Shown: positions 16,670-24,990 of the stretch, piece after piece
Layout of the letters: every line of letters starts with the position of its first letter
Position numbering within the stretch: the stretch's first letter is position 1
Assembly (NCBI GenBank): GCA_900556625.1
Contig: USPQ01000015.1
Location: 1-46,192, forward strand
Source of the DNA: an uncultured Bacteroides sp.
GTDB taxonomy: Bacteria > Bacteroidota > Bacteroidia > Bacteroidales > Bacteroidaceae
DNA: 46,192 nt
Direction of reading: 5' to 3'
The notes under the pieces: model-generated
Told to the model about the DNA's origin: nothing
Seen by the model: the letters and a program-made list of their open reading frames with translations, nothing else
Databases searched by the model: none
Program-made: the position numbers and the translations under genes

Positions 16670-17812
16670 ATGAAAAAGAGTCTTATCGCATTGGCGTTCG
16701 GCACCCTGGGATTAGGTATTGCCGAATTTGTAATGATGGGTATTTTGCCCGATGTGGCAAAAGATTTAGGGATCAGTATCCCTATGGCGGGACATTTCAT
16801 TTCCGCTTATGCATTAGGCGTCTGTGTGGGTGCCCCCGTGTTGACATTAGCCCGCAAATATCCGTTGAAACATATTCTGCTGGTATTAGTTACCCTGATT
16901 ATGATAGGTAATATCTGTGCTGCAACAGCTCCCAATTATTGGATATTGCTTGCTGCGCGCTTCATCTCCGGACTACCGCACGGAGCATATTTCGGTGTCG
17001 GCTCCATTGTTGCCGAAAGACTGGCTGATAAAGGGAAAGGTTCGGAAGCCGTTTCGATTATGATTGCCGGAATGACCATTGCCAACCTATTCGGTGTCCC
17101 ATTGGGAACTTCTCTCAGCACCATGCTTTCCTGGCGTGCCACTTTCCTGTTGGTCGGCATCTGGGGAATCGTTATCCTGTATTACATCTGGCGTTGGGTA
17201 CCTCACGTAGAAGGCTTGAAGGATACCGGCTTTAAAGGACAATTCCATTTCTTGAAGACTCCGGCTCCCTGGCTCATTCTCGGTGCTACGGCGTTAGGCA
17301 ACGGTGGCGTATTCTGTTGGTACAGCTATATCAACCCTATGCTGACGAATATTTCCGGTTTCTCCACCGAAAGTATTACTCCGCTGATGATTCTTGCCGG
17401 ATTCGGTATGGTCATGGGAAATCTTATCAGCGGGCGCCTCTCCGACCGCTATACACCCGGAAAAGTGGGAACTGCCGCACAAGCATTAATATGCCTTATG
17501 CTACTTCTCATTTTCTTCCTTTCTCCCTACAAATGGACGGCTGCTATACTGATGTGCCTCTGCACGGCAGGGTTGTTTGCCGTATCCAGCCCCGAACAAA
17601 TACTGATTATCCGTGTGGCAAAAGGCGGCGAGATGTTGGGGGCTGCCTGCGTACAGGTCGCATTCAATCTGGGAAATGCCATTGGCGCTTATGCAGGGGG
17701 ATTGACTGTTAGTGAAGGCTATCGTTACCCCGCCCTCACAGGTGTTCCTTTCGCACTGACCGGATTCATCCTGTTTCTGATTTTTTATAAGAAATATCAG
17801 GCCAGATACTAA
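16670..17812 (+). CDS. Major facilitator superfamily transporter, AraJ/YdhP-like
   Basis: The 380-aa inner-membrane protein has about 12 hydrophobic segments. The N-terminus (IALAFGTLGLGIAEFVMMG) and the early GHFISAYALGVCVGAP stretch are typical of the DHA1 drug/sugar efflux branch that includes AraJ. A conserved loop between the halves contains GRLSDRYTPGK, a version of the MFS signature. Members export small sugars or drugs by proton antiport, but the substrate cannot be predicted. It appears to be monocistronic. Confidence 0.88.
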   Translation: MKKSLIALAFGTLGLGIAEFVMMGILPDVAKDLGISIPMAGHFISAYALGVCVGAPVLTLARKYPLKHILLVLVTLIMIGNICAATAPNYWILLAARFISGLPHGAYFGVGSIVAERLADKGKGSEAVSIMIAGMTIANLFGVPLGTSLSTMLSWRATFLLVGIWGIVILYYIWRWVPHVEGLKDTGFKGQFHFLKTPAPWLILGATALGNGGVFCWYSYINPMLTNISGFSTESITPLMILAGFGMVMGNLISGRLSDRYTPGKVGTAAQALICLMLLLIFFLSPYKWTAAILMCLCTAGLFAVSSPEQILIIRVAKGGEMLGAACVQVAFNLGNAIGAYAGGLTVSEGYRYPALTGVPFALTGFILFLIFYKKYQARY

Positions 17813-18008
17813 AGGAGGTAACTAATTCAAAGTTAGCACATATTTACTCCTCATAGTTAATAAAGTCATGCATAACGAGTACTAATTAATAGTATCCGAA
17901 CAACTAAATCTTAGAGAGATTAAGATTAATTTATTTCGCTCGCGTCTTGTATCAACTCATACCATACATATTAGAATTTATCACAATTGCATTTTCTTCC
18001 CCTTTTAC

Positions 18009-18038
18009 TTGAAAATCAATAATTTATTTTTATCTTTG
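18009..18038 (+). promoter_or_regulatory. Promoter of the putA leader and putA
   Basis: TTG (18009-18011) and TATCTTTG (18031-18038) are separated by 19 bases, an excellent match to the Bacteroidetes promoter. Transcription would start near 18045, giving a leader of about 200 bases before putA that contains the 33-codon ORF. The segment 17813-18008 shows only a weak AT-rich hairpin (AATCTTA/TAAGATT). Confidence 0.7.
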
Positions 18039-18086
18039 TGAGAAGTGTGAGTCTTTCGTTTCTAATCACCTTCAAAAACGACGAAT

Positions 18087-18188
18087 ATGAAACAACAGTA
18101 TCTGTTCGACTGCTTCTCGCAGCAAGCGTTGCAAACCCTGCATCGCTACCGTGCTGTTATGTTTAGTCCTACCCTCCGTACTATGTAA
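18087..18188 (+). CDS. Candidate 33-aa leader peptide upstream of putA
   Basis: An ATG-to-TAA reading frame of 33 codons lies between a strong predicted promoter and putA. The peptide starts MKQQYLFDCFSQQALQTL and ends HRYRAVMFSPTLRTM. It has no signal peptide or membrane segment and is rich in Gln, Arg and aromatic residues. No Shine-Dalgarno sequence is visible, but few genes here have one. It could be a regulatory uORF, a small protein or chance. It has no run of proline codons (one Pro), so a simple proline attenuator is unlikely. Confidence 0.4.
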   Translation: MKQQYLFDCFSQQALQTLHRYRAVMFSPTLRTM

Positions 18189-18244
18189 ATTGCAATTTGA
18201 GATTCTTTTTTCACATTTTCTCCATTTACATAATTCAGATTCTT

Positions 18245-21200
18245 ATGGACAAACAATATCAACCGACCCTTACCGAAGTACAGGATTGGGTACTTAAACT
18301 GTATAATACTTGTGAACAAACGATTACGAAAGCCGAACGCCTGGAACAGCATAAATATGCCGTCATGGTGCAGCGCCCGCAAGACAAGAAATTCCTCGTG
18401 AAGATGCTCGACGAATCCTCGCAAATCCGCGACCGGAAGATACTCGCCAAACGTATCAAGACTCTCCTTGACCAGTACGGTGTCCCCGAATTTCTGAACA
18501 AACGGGATGCTTTCTTATTCAAAATGTATCAGGCATTCGGACATCATTTCGACTTTATCGCTATCCCGATTATCAAAAAACGCCTGCGCATGGATACCTC
18601 GCAAGTTATTATCAATGAGGAACGCCCGCAACTCACGAAGCATCTGGCTACCCGCTTCAAAGAGAAAATCGGGCAGAACGTGAATCTTTTAGGCGAGGTG
18701 GTGCTTGGCAACGGAGAAGCCGATCACCGCTATCATCACTATCTGGAAGCTCTTGAATCACCCGACATTAATTACATCTCAGTGAAAATATCGGGAATCT
18801 ACGCGCAGACACACGCTCTGAACTACGAAGAAAGTTTCCCGGAACTCGTTTCACGAATGTCCGCGCTTTATCAGAAAGCCATTGATTTTCCTTATACGGA
18901 CGAAGACGGAATAAAACGCTCCAAGTTCATCAACCTGGATATGGAGGAATATAAAGACGCCCACTTCACATTGCGCCTCTTCAAAGCAGTACTCAACCTG
19001 CCGCAATTCAAGAACTATTCGGCAGGAATCGTCGTACAGGCTTATCTGCCGGATGCATACGACTTCCAAACCGAGTTGCTGGAATTTGCCAAAGCCCGCG
19101 TAGACGGAGGTGGAGCTCCTATCAAAATGCGTCTGGTGAAAGGCTGTAATCTGGAAATGGAAACGGTTATCTCCTCCCTGAAAGGCTGGCCGAACCCGAT
19201 TCGTCCTTCCAAAACAGAAGTTGACGCCAATTATCTGTGCCTGTTGGAACGTGGACTGATGCCCGAAAATGCCCGGGTTTTACATCTCGGGGTTGCTTCT
19301 CATAATCTGTTCTCGATTGCTTATGCTTATCTGCTGGCTCAGAAGTACGGGACAACCGGATATATGACCTTCGAAATGCTCGAAGGAATGGCGAATCATC
19401 TTTGGAGAGCGCAGTCAATGCTCGGCAACCGGGTGATTCTATATACTCCGGTAGTGAAAAACGAACATTTCCTGAACGCCGTCTCTTATCTTGTCCGTCG
19501 CATGGACGAAAATACAGCACCCGACAATTTCCTGACTCACTCCTTCAATCTGAAACCGGATACAAAAGAGTGGGACTTCCTCGCAAAGCAGTTTGAAGAA
19601 GCCTATGCTATGAAAGATCACCTCACGCATGTGTCTCCACGCGTTCAGAACCGTAATCTTCCGTACACTCCCGTCGCCCCATCGGACACAATGCAGAATG
19701 AACCGGATACGGACTTCGACTTGTCACAAAATCAGGAATGGGTGCGCCGTATCTTTGCCAAATGGAAGAAAAGCGGAACGGAAGAACCGGAAATCATTCC
19801 TTTACAGATAGGTGCGGAAACAGTAGTATGCAAAAACCGCTACAAATACCTCGACCGTTGCCAGAATGACGAGGTCTGTATCTGTGAAATGTCACAGGCG
19901 GACAGTGCTCAAGTGGAAAAGATTATCGAAATTGCCGAGACAGATCCTGCCGGGTGGAGAAAAACCACACTGGAAGAACGCCACCGGATTATGTACGAAG
20001 CAGCCAACCGGCTCGCTGATATGAGGGGTGACCTGATAGGTTGTATGTGTGCCGTAACCGGTAAAACTGTCATTGAAGGTGATGTAGAAGTATCGGAAGC
20101 GGTAGATTATGCCCGTTTCTACACGACAGCGATGAAGAAATTCGCCGCATTAGATGATATAGAGATAAAACCGAAAGGTACCATATTGGTCATTTCACCG
20201 TGGAACTTCCCGTGTGCCATTCCCGTAGGCGGTATAGTAGCCGGACTGGCGGGAGGAAACACCGTTATCCTGAAACCTGCCACCGTAGCGGCTCCGGTTG
20301 CTTGGATGTTCGCCAAAGCTTTTTGGGATGCAGGTGTACCGAAAGAGGCCTTACAAGTCATCATCACCAACCGGGAAGCGCTGAAAGTGCTGACTACCGC
20401 CCCTGCAATCAAGCATATCATTCTGACAGGAGGAACAGACACCGCCCAGAATATCGCAAGAGCCAATCCGGTAACTCCGCTATCAGCCGAAACGGGAGGC
20501 AAAAACGTCATTATCCTCACTGCATCGGGCGACCGTGACCATGCTATCATGAACATCGTCGCTTCCGCCTTCGGTAATGCCGGCCAGAAATGTTCCGCCT
20601 GCTCTCTGTTATTGGTCGAACGTTCGGTCTATGAAGACAAGAACTTCCAAAGCAAACTGAAAGATGCGGCAACGAGCCTGAAAGTAGGCAGTGTCTGGAA
20701 TCCCGGAAATATTGTCGGTCCGATGATTACCAATAAGAACGACAAGTTGCTGCAAGCCTTCAACCTCGAACCGGGAGAATCGTGGCTGGTTCCTCCCCGT
20801 TTCATCGATGAGAAAGAATATATGCTGGCTCCGACCGTGAAATGGGGAGTGAAACCGGAAAACTTCTCTTTCCGAACCGAGTTATTCGGCCCTCTGCTGA
20901 GTGTTGCCTGCATCGAGAACCTTGAAGAAGGAATTAAGTTAGTCAATAGCCTGGATTACGGGTTAACTTCGGGATTACAGAGTCTTGATGAAGAGGAACA
21001 AAAGCTGTGGAAAAACTCCGTAATAGCAGGCAACCTGTATATCAACCGGGGAATCACCGGAGCAATCGTCAACCGCCAGCCATTCGGTGGAATGAAACTG
21101 TCTGCTTTCGGAGGCGGTATCAAAGCGGGAGGTCCCAATTATTGTACCTGTTTTGTAGAAATCACAGACAAGCCGGACAGCCAGACTGATTACATAGACA

Positions 21201-21685
21201 GTTATTTCGACGCTTGTGAGGAAGAATTTATGGACCCGAGGGATGTTAATAAGCTATACGGAGAACAGAATGTCTTCCGTTACTTACCTTTGAAAAGCAT
21301 GATTCTACGTCTTTTTCCGGAAGACACAGATAGAGAGGTCAATATGATCTCATACGCCTCGGAACTATGTAGAACACCTCTCACTATCAGCTTCGACCCC
21401 TCGGATGACCGTACTGCCGCACTTACCCAATATGGCTGGCCGCTTCGAAAGGAATCGCTGGAAGACTTCCTGAAAGTGATGCCGGACTATGAAAGAGTAC
21501 GTACTTGTTCTCCGAATATCCCCAAATGTATGTATGAACGTGCCGCGGAAACCAATATGTATATTGTGGCAGCGCCTCCTATGAAACAGGGACGCATCGA
21601 ACTTATTCGCTACTTCAAGGAACAAAGCATTTCTTTCGAATATCACCGGTATGGTAGTATTTCCGAAGTGCCGCCTTACGAATAA
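18245..21685 (+). CDS. putA: Bifunctional proline dehydrogenase / L-glutamate-gamma-semialdehyde dehydrogenase (PutA)
   Basis: This enzyme oxidises proline to glutamate in two steps, using FAD in the first and NAD in the second. The start is put at MDKQYQP (1146 aa) because the 16 codons before it look like untranslated leader and follow the preceding small ORF closely. The proline dehydrogenase barrel (about 100-480) shows RLVKGCNLEMET and the region around YLPDAYDFQ. The aldehyde dehydrogenase part (about 520-1000) has the cofactor-site motif PWNFPCAIP, the general base Glu749 in SAETGG and the nucleophile Cys783 in GQKCSAC. No N-terminal DNA-binding domain is present, so it should not be its own repressor as in enteric bacteria. 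Confidence 0.95.
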   Translation: MDKQYQPTLTEVQDWVLKLYNTCEQTITKAERLEQHKYAVMVQRPQDKKFLVKMLDESSQIRDRKILAKRIKTLLDQYGVPEFLNKRDAFLFKMYQAFGHHFDFIAIPIIKKRLRMDTSQVIINEERPQLTKHLATRFKEKIGQNVNLLGEVVLGNGEADHRYHHYLEALESPDINYISVKISGIYAQTHALNYEESFPELVSRMSALYQKAIDFPYTDEDGIKRSKFINLDMEEYKDAHFTLRLFKAVLNLPQFKNYSAGIVVQAYLPDAYDFQTELLEFAKARVDGGGAPIKMRLVKGCNLEMETVISSLKGWPNPIRPSKTEVDANYLCLLERGLMPENARVLHLGVASHNLFSIAYAYLLAQKYGTTGYMTFEMLEGMANHLWRAQSMLGNRVILYTPVVKNEHFLNAVSYLVRRMDENTAPDNFLTHSFNLKPDTKEWDFLAKQFEEAYAMKDHLTHVSPRVQNRNLPYTPVAPSDTMQNEPDTDFDLSQNQEWVRRIFAKWKKSGTEEPEIIPLQIGAETVVCKNRYKYLDRCQNDEVCICEMSQADSAQVEKIIEIAETDPAGWRKTTLEERHRIMYEAANRLADMRGDLIGCMCAVTGKTVIEGDVEVSEAVDYARFYTTAMKKFAALDDIEIKPKGTILVISPWNFPCAIPVGGIVAGLAGGNTVILKPATVAAPVAWMFAKAFWDAGVPKEALQVIITNREALKVLTTAPAIKHIILTGGTDTAQNIARANPVTPLSAETGGKNVIILTASGDRDHAIMNIVASAFGNAGQKCSACSLLLVERSVYEDKNFQSKLKDAATSLKVGSVWNPGNIVGPMITNKNDKLLQAFNLEPGESWLVPPRFIDEKEYMLAPTVKWGVKPENFSFRTELFGPLLSVACIENLEEGIKLVNSLDYGLTSGLQSLDEEEQKLWKNSVIAGNLYINRGITGAIVNRQPFGGMKLSAFGGGIKAGGPNYCTCFVEITDKPDSQTDYIDSYFDACEEEFMDPRDVNKLYGEQNVFRYLPLKSMILRLFPEDTDREVNMISYASELCRTPLTISFDPSDDRTAALTQYGWPLRKESLEDFLKVMPDYERVRTCSPNIPKCMYERAAETNMYIVAAPPMKQGRIELIRYFKEQSISFEYHRYGSISEVPPYE

Positions 21686-21690
21686 TTAAT

Positions 21691-21752
21691 ACTAAAATCC
21701 CCTTATTCTGTGACTTTACTTTCCATACTAAAAGTAAGCCGGAATAAGGGGA
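21691..21752. other. Hairpin after putA
   Basis: An 11-bp stem (TCCCCTTATTC with GAATAAGGGGA) encloses a second stem (TTACTTT with AAAGTAA). It lies just after putA and could end or stabilise its mRNA. The + strand lacks a T-tract after it. Confidence 0.45.
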
Positions 21753-21799
21753 AAAGACAGAAAGTATACCAAGTTTCCTTTATTAGCTCAAAAAATGAT

Positions 21800-21807
21800 T
21801 ATCTTTG
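21800..21807 (+). promoter_or_regulatory. Candidate -7 promoter element for ychF
   Basis: TATCTTTG lies about 115 bases before ychF, giving a leader of about 105 bases. The -33 match is weak. Confidence 0.55.
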
Positions 21808-21921
21808 CAGACTAAAAATGAACAACTTGGTAACAAACACTCTTTTTTATCCGGGTATTGCCTCCAAATCATTGTTCATATATATGTATCCTATTGATAA
21901 TAATAGAAATAATAGATTAAT

Positions 21922-23025
21922 ATGGCATTGCAATGTGGTATTGTTGGACTACCGAACGTGGGTAAGTCGACACTTTTCAACTGTTTGTCGAATGCGAAAG
22001 CACAGGCGGCAAATTTCCCTTTCTGTACTATTGAACCCAATGTAGGTGTAATTACCGTTCCCGATGAACGTCTGAATGCGCTGGCAGAATTGGTACATCC
22101 CCAACGGATTGTTCCTACAACCGTAGAAATCGTAGATATCGCCGGACTGGTAAAAGGTGCAAGTAAAGGTGAAGGATTGGGAAACAAGTTCCTTGCCAAT
22201 ATCCGTGAGACAGACGCTATTATCCATGTACTCCGTTGCTTCGACGACGATAACGTGACACACGTAGACGGAAGTGTAAATCCTGTCCGCGACAAAGAAA
22301 TCATCGACTATGAACTTCAGTTGAAAGACTTGGAAACGATCGAGAGTCGTATCCAAAAGGTACAGAAACAAGCACAAACGGGTGGCGACAAAGCTGCCAA
22401 ACAGGCTTACGATGTACTGGTTCAATATAAAGAAGCGTTGGAACAAGGCAAATCGGCACGTACCGTTACTTTTGAGACAAAAGATGAACAGAAGATTGCA
22501 CATGAACTGTTCCTGTTGACTAGCAAACCGGTAATGTATGTCTGCAATGTAGACGAAGCAAGTGCAGTAAACGGCAACAAATACGTAGATATGGTACGTG
22601 AAGCCGTAAAAGACGAGAATGCTGAAATACTGGTTGTTGCAGCCAAGACAGAAGCGGACATCGCCGAGCTGGAAACATACGAAGACCGTCAGATGTTCCT
22701 CGCCGAAGTAGGCTTGGAGGAATCGGGCGTAGCACGTCTTATCAAATCAGCCTATAAATTGCTGAATCTCGAAACTTACTTCACTGCCGGCGTACAGGAA
22801 GTGCGTGCCTGGACTTACGAGAAAGGTTGGAAAGCTCCGCAATGTGCCGGTGTGATCCATACCGATTTTGAAAAAGGATTCATCCGTGCGGAAGTGATAA
22901 AATACGATGATTATATCCGGTACGGTTCGGAAGCAGCAGTGAAAGAAGCCGGAAAACTGGGCGTAGAAGGCAAAGAATACGTCGTGCAGGACGGTGACAT
23001 CATGCACTTCCGTTTCAACGTATAA
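21922..23025 (+). CDS. ychF: Obg-family GTPase/ATPase YchF
   Basis: YchF is a ribosome-associated P-loop nucleotide hydrolase that prefers ATP in characterised members and is linked to stress responses. The 367-aa protein has the G1 loop GLPNVGKST (9-17), the G3 motif DIAGL (about 70-74), a coiled helical insert (about 130-200), the unusual G4 region YVCNVDEA in place of the canonical NKxD (explaining the relaxed base specificity), and a C-terminal TGS domain (about 280-365). All features are standard. It heads a + strand group with panE and lgt. Confidence 0.96.
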   Translation: MALQCGIVGLPNVGKSTLFNCLSNAKAQAANFPFCTIEPNVGVITVPDERLNALAELVHPQRIVPTTVEIVDIAGLVKGASKGEGLGNKFLANIRETDAIIHVLRCFDDDNVTHVDGSVNPVRDKEIIDYELQLKDLETIESRIQKVQKQAQTGGDKAAKQAYDVLVQYKEALEQGKSARTVTFETKDEQKIAHELFLLTSKPVMYVCNVDEASAVNGNKYVDMVREAVKDENAEILVVAAKTEADIAELETYEDRQMFLAEVGLEESGVARLIKSAYKLLNLETYFTAGVQEVRAWTYEKGWKAPQCAGVIHTDFEKGFIRAEVIKYDDYIRYGSEAAVKEAGKLGVEGKEYVVQDGDIMHFRFNV

Positions 23026-23067
23026 TCGCGATAACCTTGCATTTGTAATCAGCAAATTGTAATTATT

Positions 23068-23979
23068 ATGAAGTATCTCATTGCAGGAACCGGAGGCGTT
23101 GGAGGCAGTATAGCAGGATTTCTGTCGCTTGCCGGAAAAGACGTTACTTGTATTGCCCGCGGAGCTCATTTGCAGGCAATACAGACAAACGGCTTGAAAT
23201 TGAAATCGGACTTGAAGGGAGAGCACACGCTTGCTATCCCGGCAACAACAGCAGAAGAATTCAATGGAAAGGCAGACGTAATCTTTGTCTGCGTCAAGGG
23301 ATATTCTGTCGACTCGATTACCGAACTGATAAAGAGGGCGGCACATGACAAGACAATCGTCATTCCTATTCTGAATGTTTACGGAACAGGACCGCGTATC
23401 CAACGTCTCGTTCCGGGAGTGACGGTACTCGACGGTTGCATCTATATTGTCGGATTCGTATCCGGTACAGGAGAGATCACTCAAATGGGAAAAATTTTCC
23501 GCCTGGTGTACGGAGCCCACAAAGGGACACAGGTTGCCCCGGGAATACTGGAAGCCGTTCAGAAAGATCTTCAGGAGAGCGGAATCAAAGCGGAAATCTC
23601 TCCGGATATCAATCGGGATACCTTCATTAAATGGTCGTTCATCTCGGCAATGGCTGTCACCGGAGCTTACTATGACGTCCCCATGGGCGAGGTACAGAAA
23701 CCGGGAAAGGTACGCGATACCTTCATCGGACTTTCCACGGAGAGTGCCGAACTGGGACGTAAACTGGGTGTAGAATTTCCCGAAGACCCGATAAGCTATA
23801 ATCTGAAAGTCATCGACAAACTCGACCCGGAAAGTACCGCTTCCATGCAGAAAGACCTGGCACGGGGACATGATTCGGAGATACAAGGATTGTTATTCGA
23901 CATGATTACCGCTGCGGAAGAACAAGGGATTGATATTCCTACTTACCGGATGGTAGCCGAAAAATTCACTAAACACTAA
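23068..23979 (+). CDS. panE: Ketopantoate reductase (2-dehydropantoate 2-reductase)
   Basis: The enzyme reduces ketopantoate to pantoate with NADPH, a step towards pantothenate and coenzyme A. The 303-aa protein has the N-terminal NADPH-binding GTGGVGG (7-13), an intermediate CVKGYSVD segment with the expected conserved Lys, and the C-terminal all-helical domain with the conserved KWSFISAMA stretch and a following SAELG. Family members with other substrates exist, so the exact ketoacid is inferred. It follows ychF by 42 bases and precedes lgt by 28 bases, consistent with an operon of unrelated housekeeping genes. Confidence 0.88.
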   Translation: MKYLIAGTGGVGGSIAGFLSLAGKDVTCIARGAHLQAIQTNGLKLKSDLKGEHTLAIPATTAEEFNGKADVIFVCVKGYSVDSITELIKRAAHDKTIVIPILNVYGTGPRIQRLVPGVTVLDGCIYIVGFVSGTGEITQMGKIFRLVYGAHKGTQVAPGILEAVQKDLQESGIKAEISPDINRDTFIKWSFISAMAVTGAYYDVPMGEVQKPGKVRDTFIGLSTESAELGRKLGVEFPEDPISYNLKVIDKLDPESTASMQKDLARGHDSEIQGLLFDMITAAEEQGIDIPTYRMVAEKFTKH

Positions 23980-24007
23980 TTCACCAAACCGTAAACCGTT
24001 ATCCAAT

Positions 24008-24850
24008 ATGAATACCTTATTATTATCTATCAACTGGAATCCGAATCCCGAACTATTTAACCTGTTCGGCCTTTCTATCCGTTACTACGGGCTATTGTGG
24101 GCAGTAGGAATTTTTCTGGCTTACGTCATTGTTCACTACCAGTATCGCGATAAAAAAATAGATGAGAAGAAATTTGACCCCCTCTTCTTCTATTGTTTTT
24201 TCGGTATTCTGATTGGAGCACGTCTGGGGCATTGCCTGTTCTACGACCCGGGACAGTATCTGACAAGCGGTAAAGGGTTTGTAGAGATGCTGTTACCTAT
24301 TAAATTCCTGCCTGCCGGCGGTTGGAAATTCACAGGATATGAAGGACTTGCCAGCCACGGGGGGACACTTGGACTGATTATTGCTCTGTGGCTCTATTGC
24401 CGCAAAACAAAACTTCATTATATGGACGTGCTGGATATGATTGCCGTAGCTACTCCAATTACCGCCTGCTGTATCCGTCTTGCCAACCTGATGAACTCCG
24501 AAATCATCGGCAAGCCGTCTGATGTGCCCTGGGCATTCATTTTCGAACGGGTAGATATGCAACCCCGTCATCCGGGACAGCTCTACGAAGCGATCGCTTA
24601 TCTTATCTTGTTCTTCATCATGATTTACCTGTATAAGAATTACAGCAAGAAACTGCATCGCGGCTTCTTCTTCGGGCTCTGCCTGACCTACATATTTGTC
24701 TTCCGTTTCTTCATCGAATTTTTGAAGGAGAACCAAGAGGATTTCGAGAACAACATGATGTTCAACATGGGACAATGGCTAAGTATTCCATTCGTTATAG
24801 TCGGCATCTACTTCATGTTTTTCTACGACCGGAAGAAAAAAGTAGCCTGA
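24008..24850 (+). CDS. lgt: Prolipoprotein diacylglyceryl transferase
   Basis: Lgt attaches diacylglycerol from phosphatidylglycerol to the lipobox cysteine of prolipoproteins at the inner membrane. The 280-aa protein has about seven membrane segments, the family motif GARLGHCLFYDP (the region of the essential His), the Lgt signature as IRLANLMNSEIIG, and PRHPGQLYEA, which matches the conserved HPxQLYE motif. Length is normal. It serves the many lipoproteins of this genome, including the SusD, CotH and OmpA lipoproteins seen here. A hairpin terminator follows. Confidence 0.95.
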   Translation: MNTLLLSINWNPNPELFNLFGLSIRYYGLLWAVGIFLAYVIVHYQYRDKKIDEKKFDPLFFYCFFGILIGARLGHCLFYDPGQYLTSGKGFVEMLLPIKFLPAGGWKFTGYEGLASHGGTLGLIIALWLYCRKTKLHYMDVLDMIAVATPITACCIRLANLMNSEIIGKPSDVPWAFIFERVDMQPRHPGQLYEAIAYLILFFIMIYLYKNYSKKLHRGFFFGLCLTYIFVFRFFIEFLKENQEDFENNMMFNMGQWLSIPFVIVGIYFMFFYDRKKKVA

Positions 24851-24881
24851 ACCTGATATATAAAAATCGACTGCATACTAG

Positions 24882-24920
24882 AAAGGCGTTTCCTCCAATC
24901 ACTTAAAGGAAACGCCTTTT
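24882..24920. terminator. Bidirectional terminator between lgt and mutS
   Basis: A perfect 13-bp stem (AAAGGCGTTTCCT at 24882-24894, AGGAAACGCCTTT at 24907-24919) lies between convergent genes, with a short T run on the + side. Confidence 0.7.
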
Positions 24921-24990
24921 GTACTTACAAATCGTTTTCCAGACCTCAGAAAACGTTCTATATACTATTTGTGAACACGTTAATAATCCG

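Noticed and set aside
18087..18188. A proline-codon attenuator for putA
   Set aside because: The leader ORF has one proline codon and no terminator hairpin with a T-tract follows, so classical attenuation by proline is not supported.
21819..22045. Small frame in the ychF leader running into ychF in another frame
   Set aside because: It overlaps the ychF start in a different frame and shows no recognisable features. A chance frame is more likely than a second leader peptide.
22747..23886. 379-codon minus strand frame opposite ychF and panE
   Set aside because: It is antisense to well-identified genes, with no promoter of its own and a composition typical of shadow frames.
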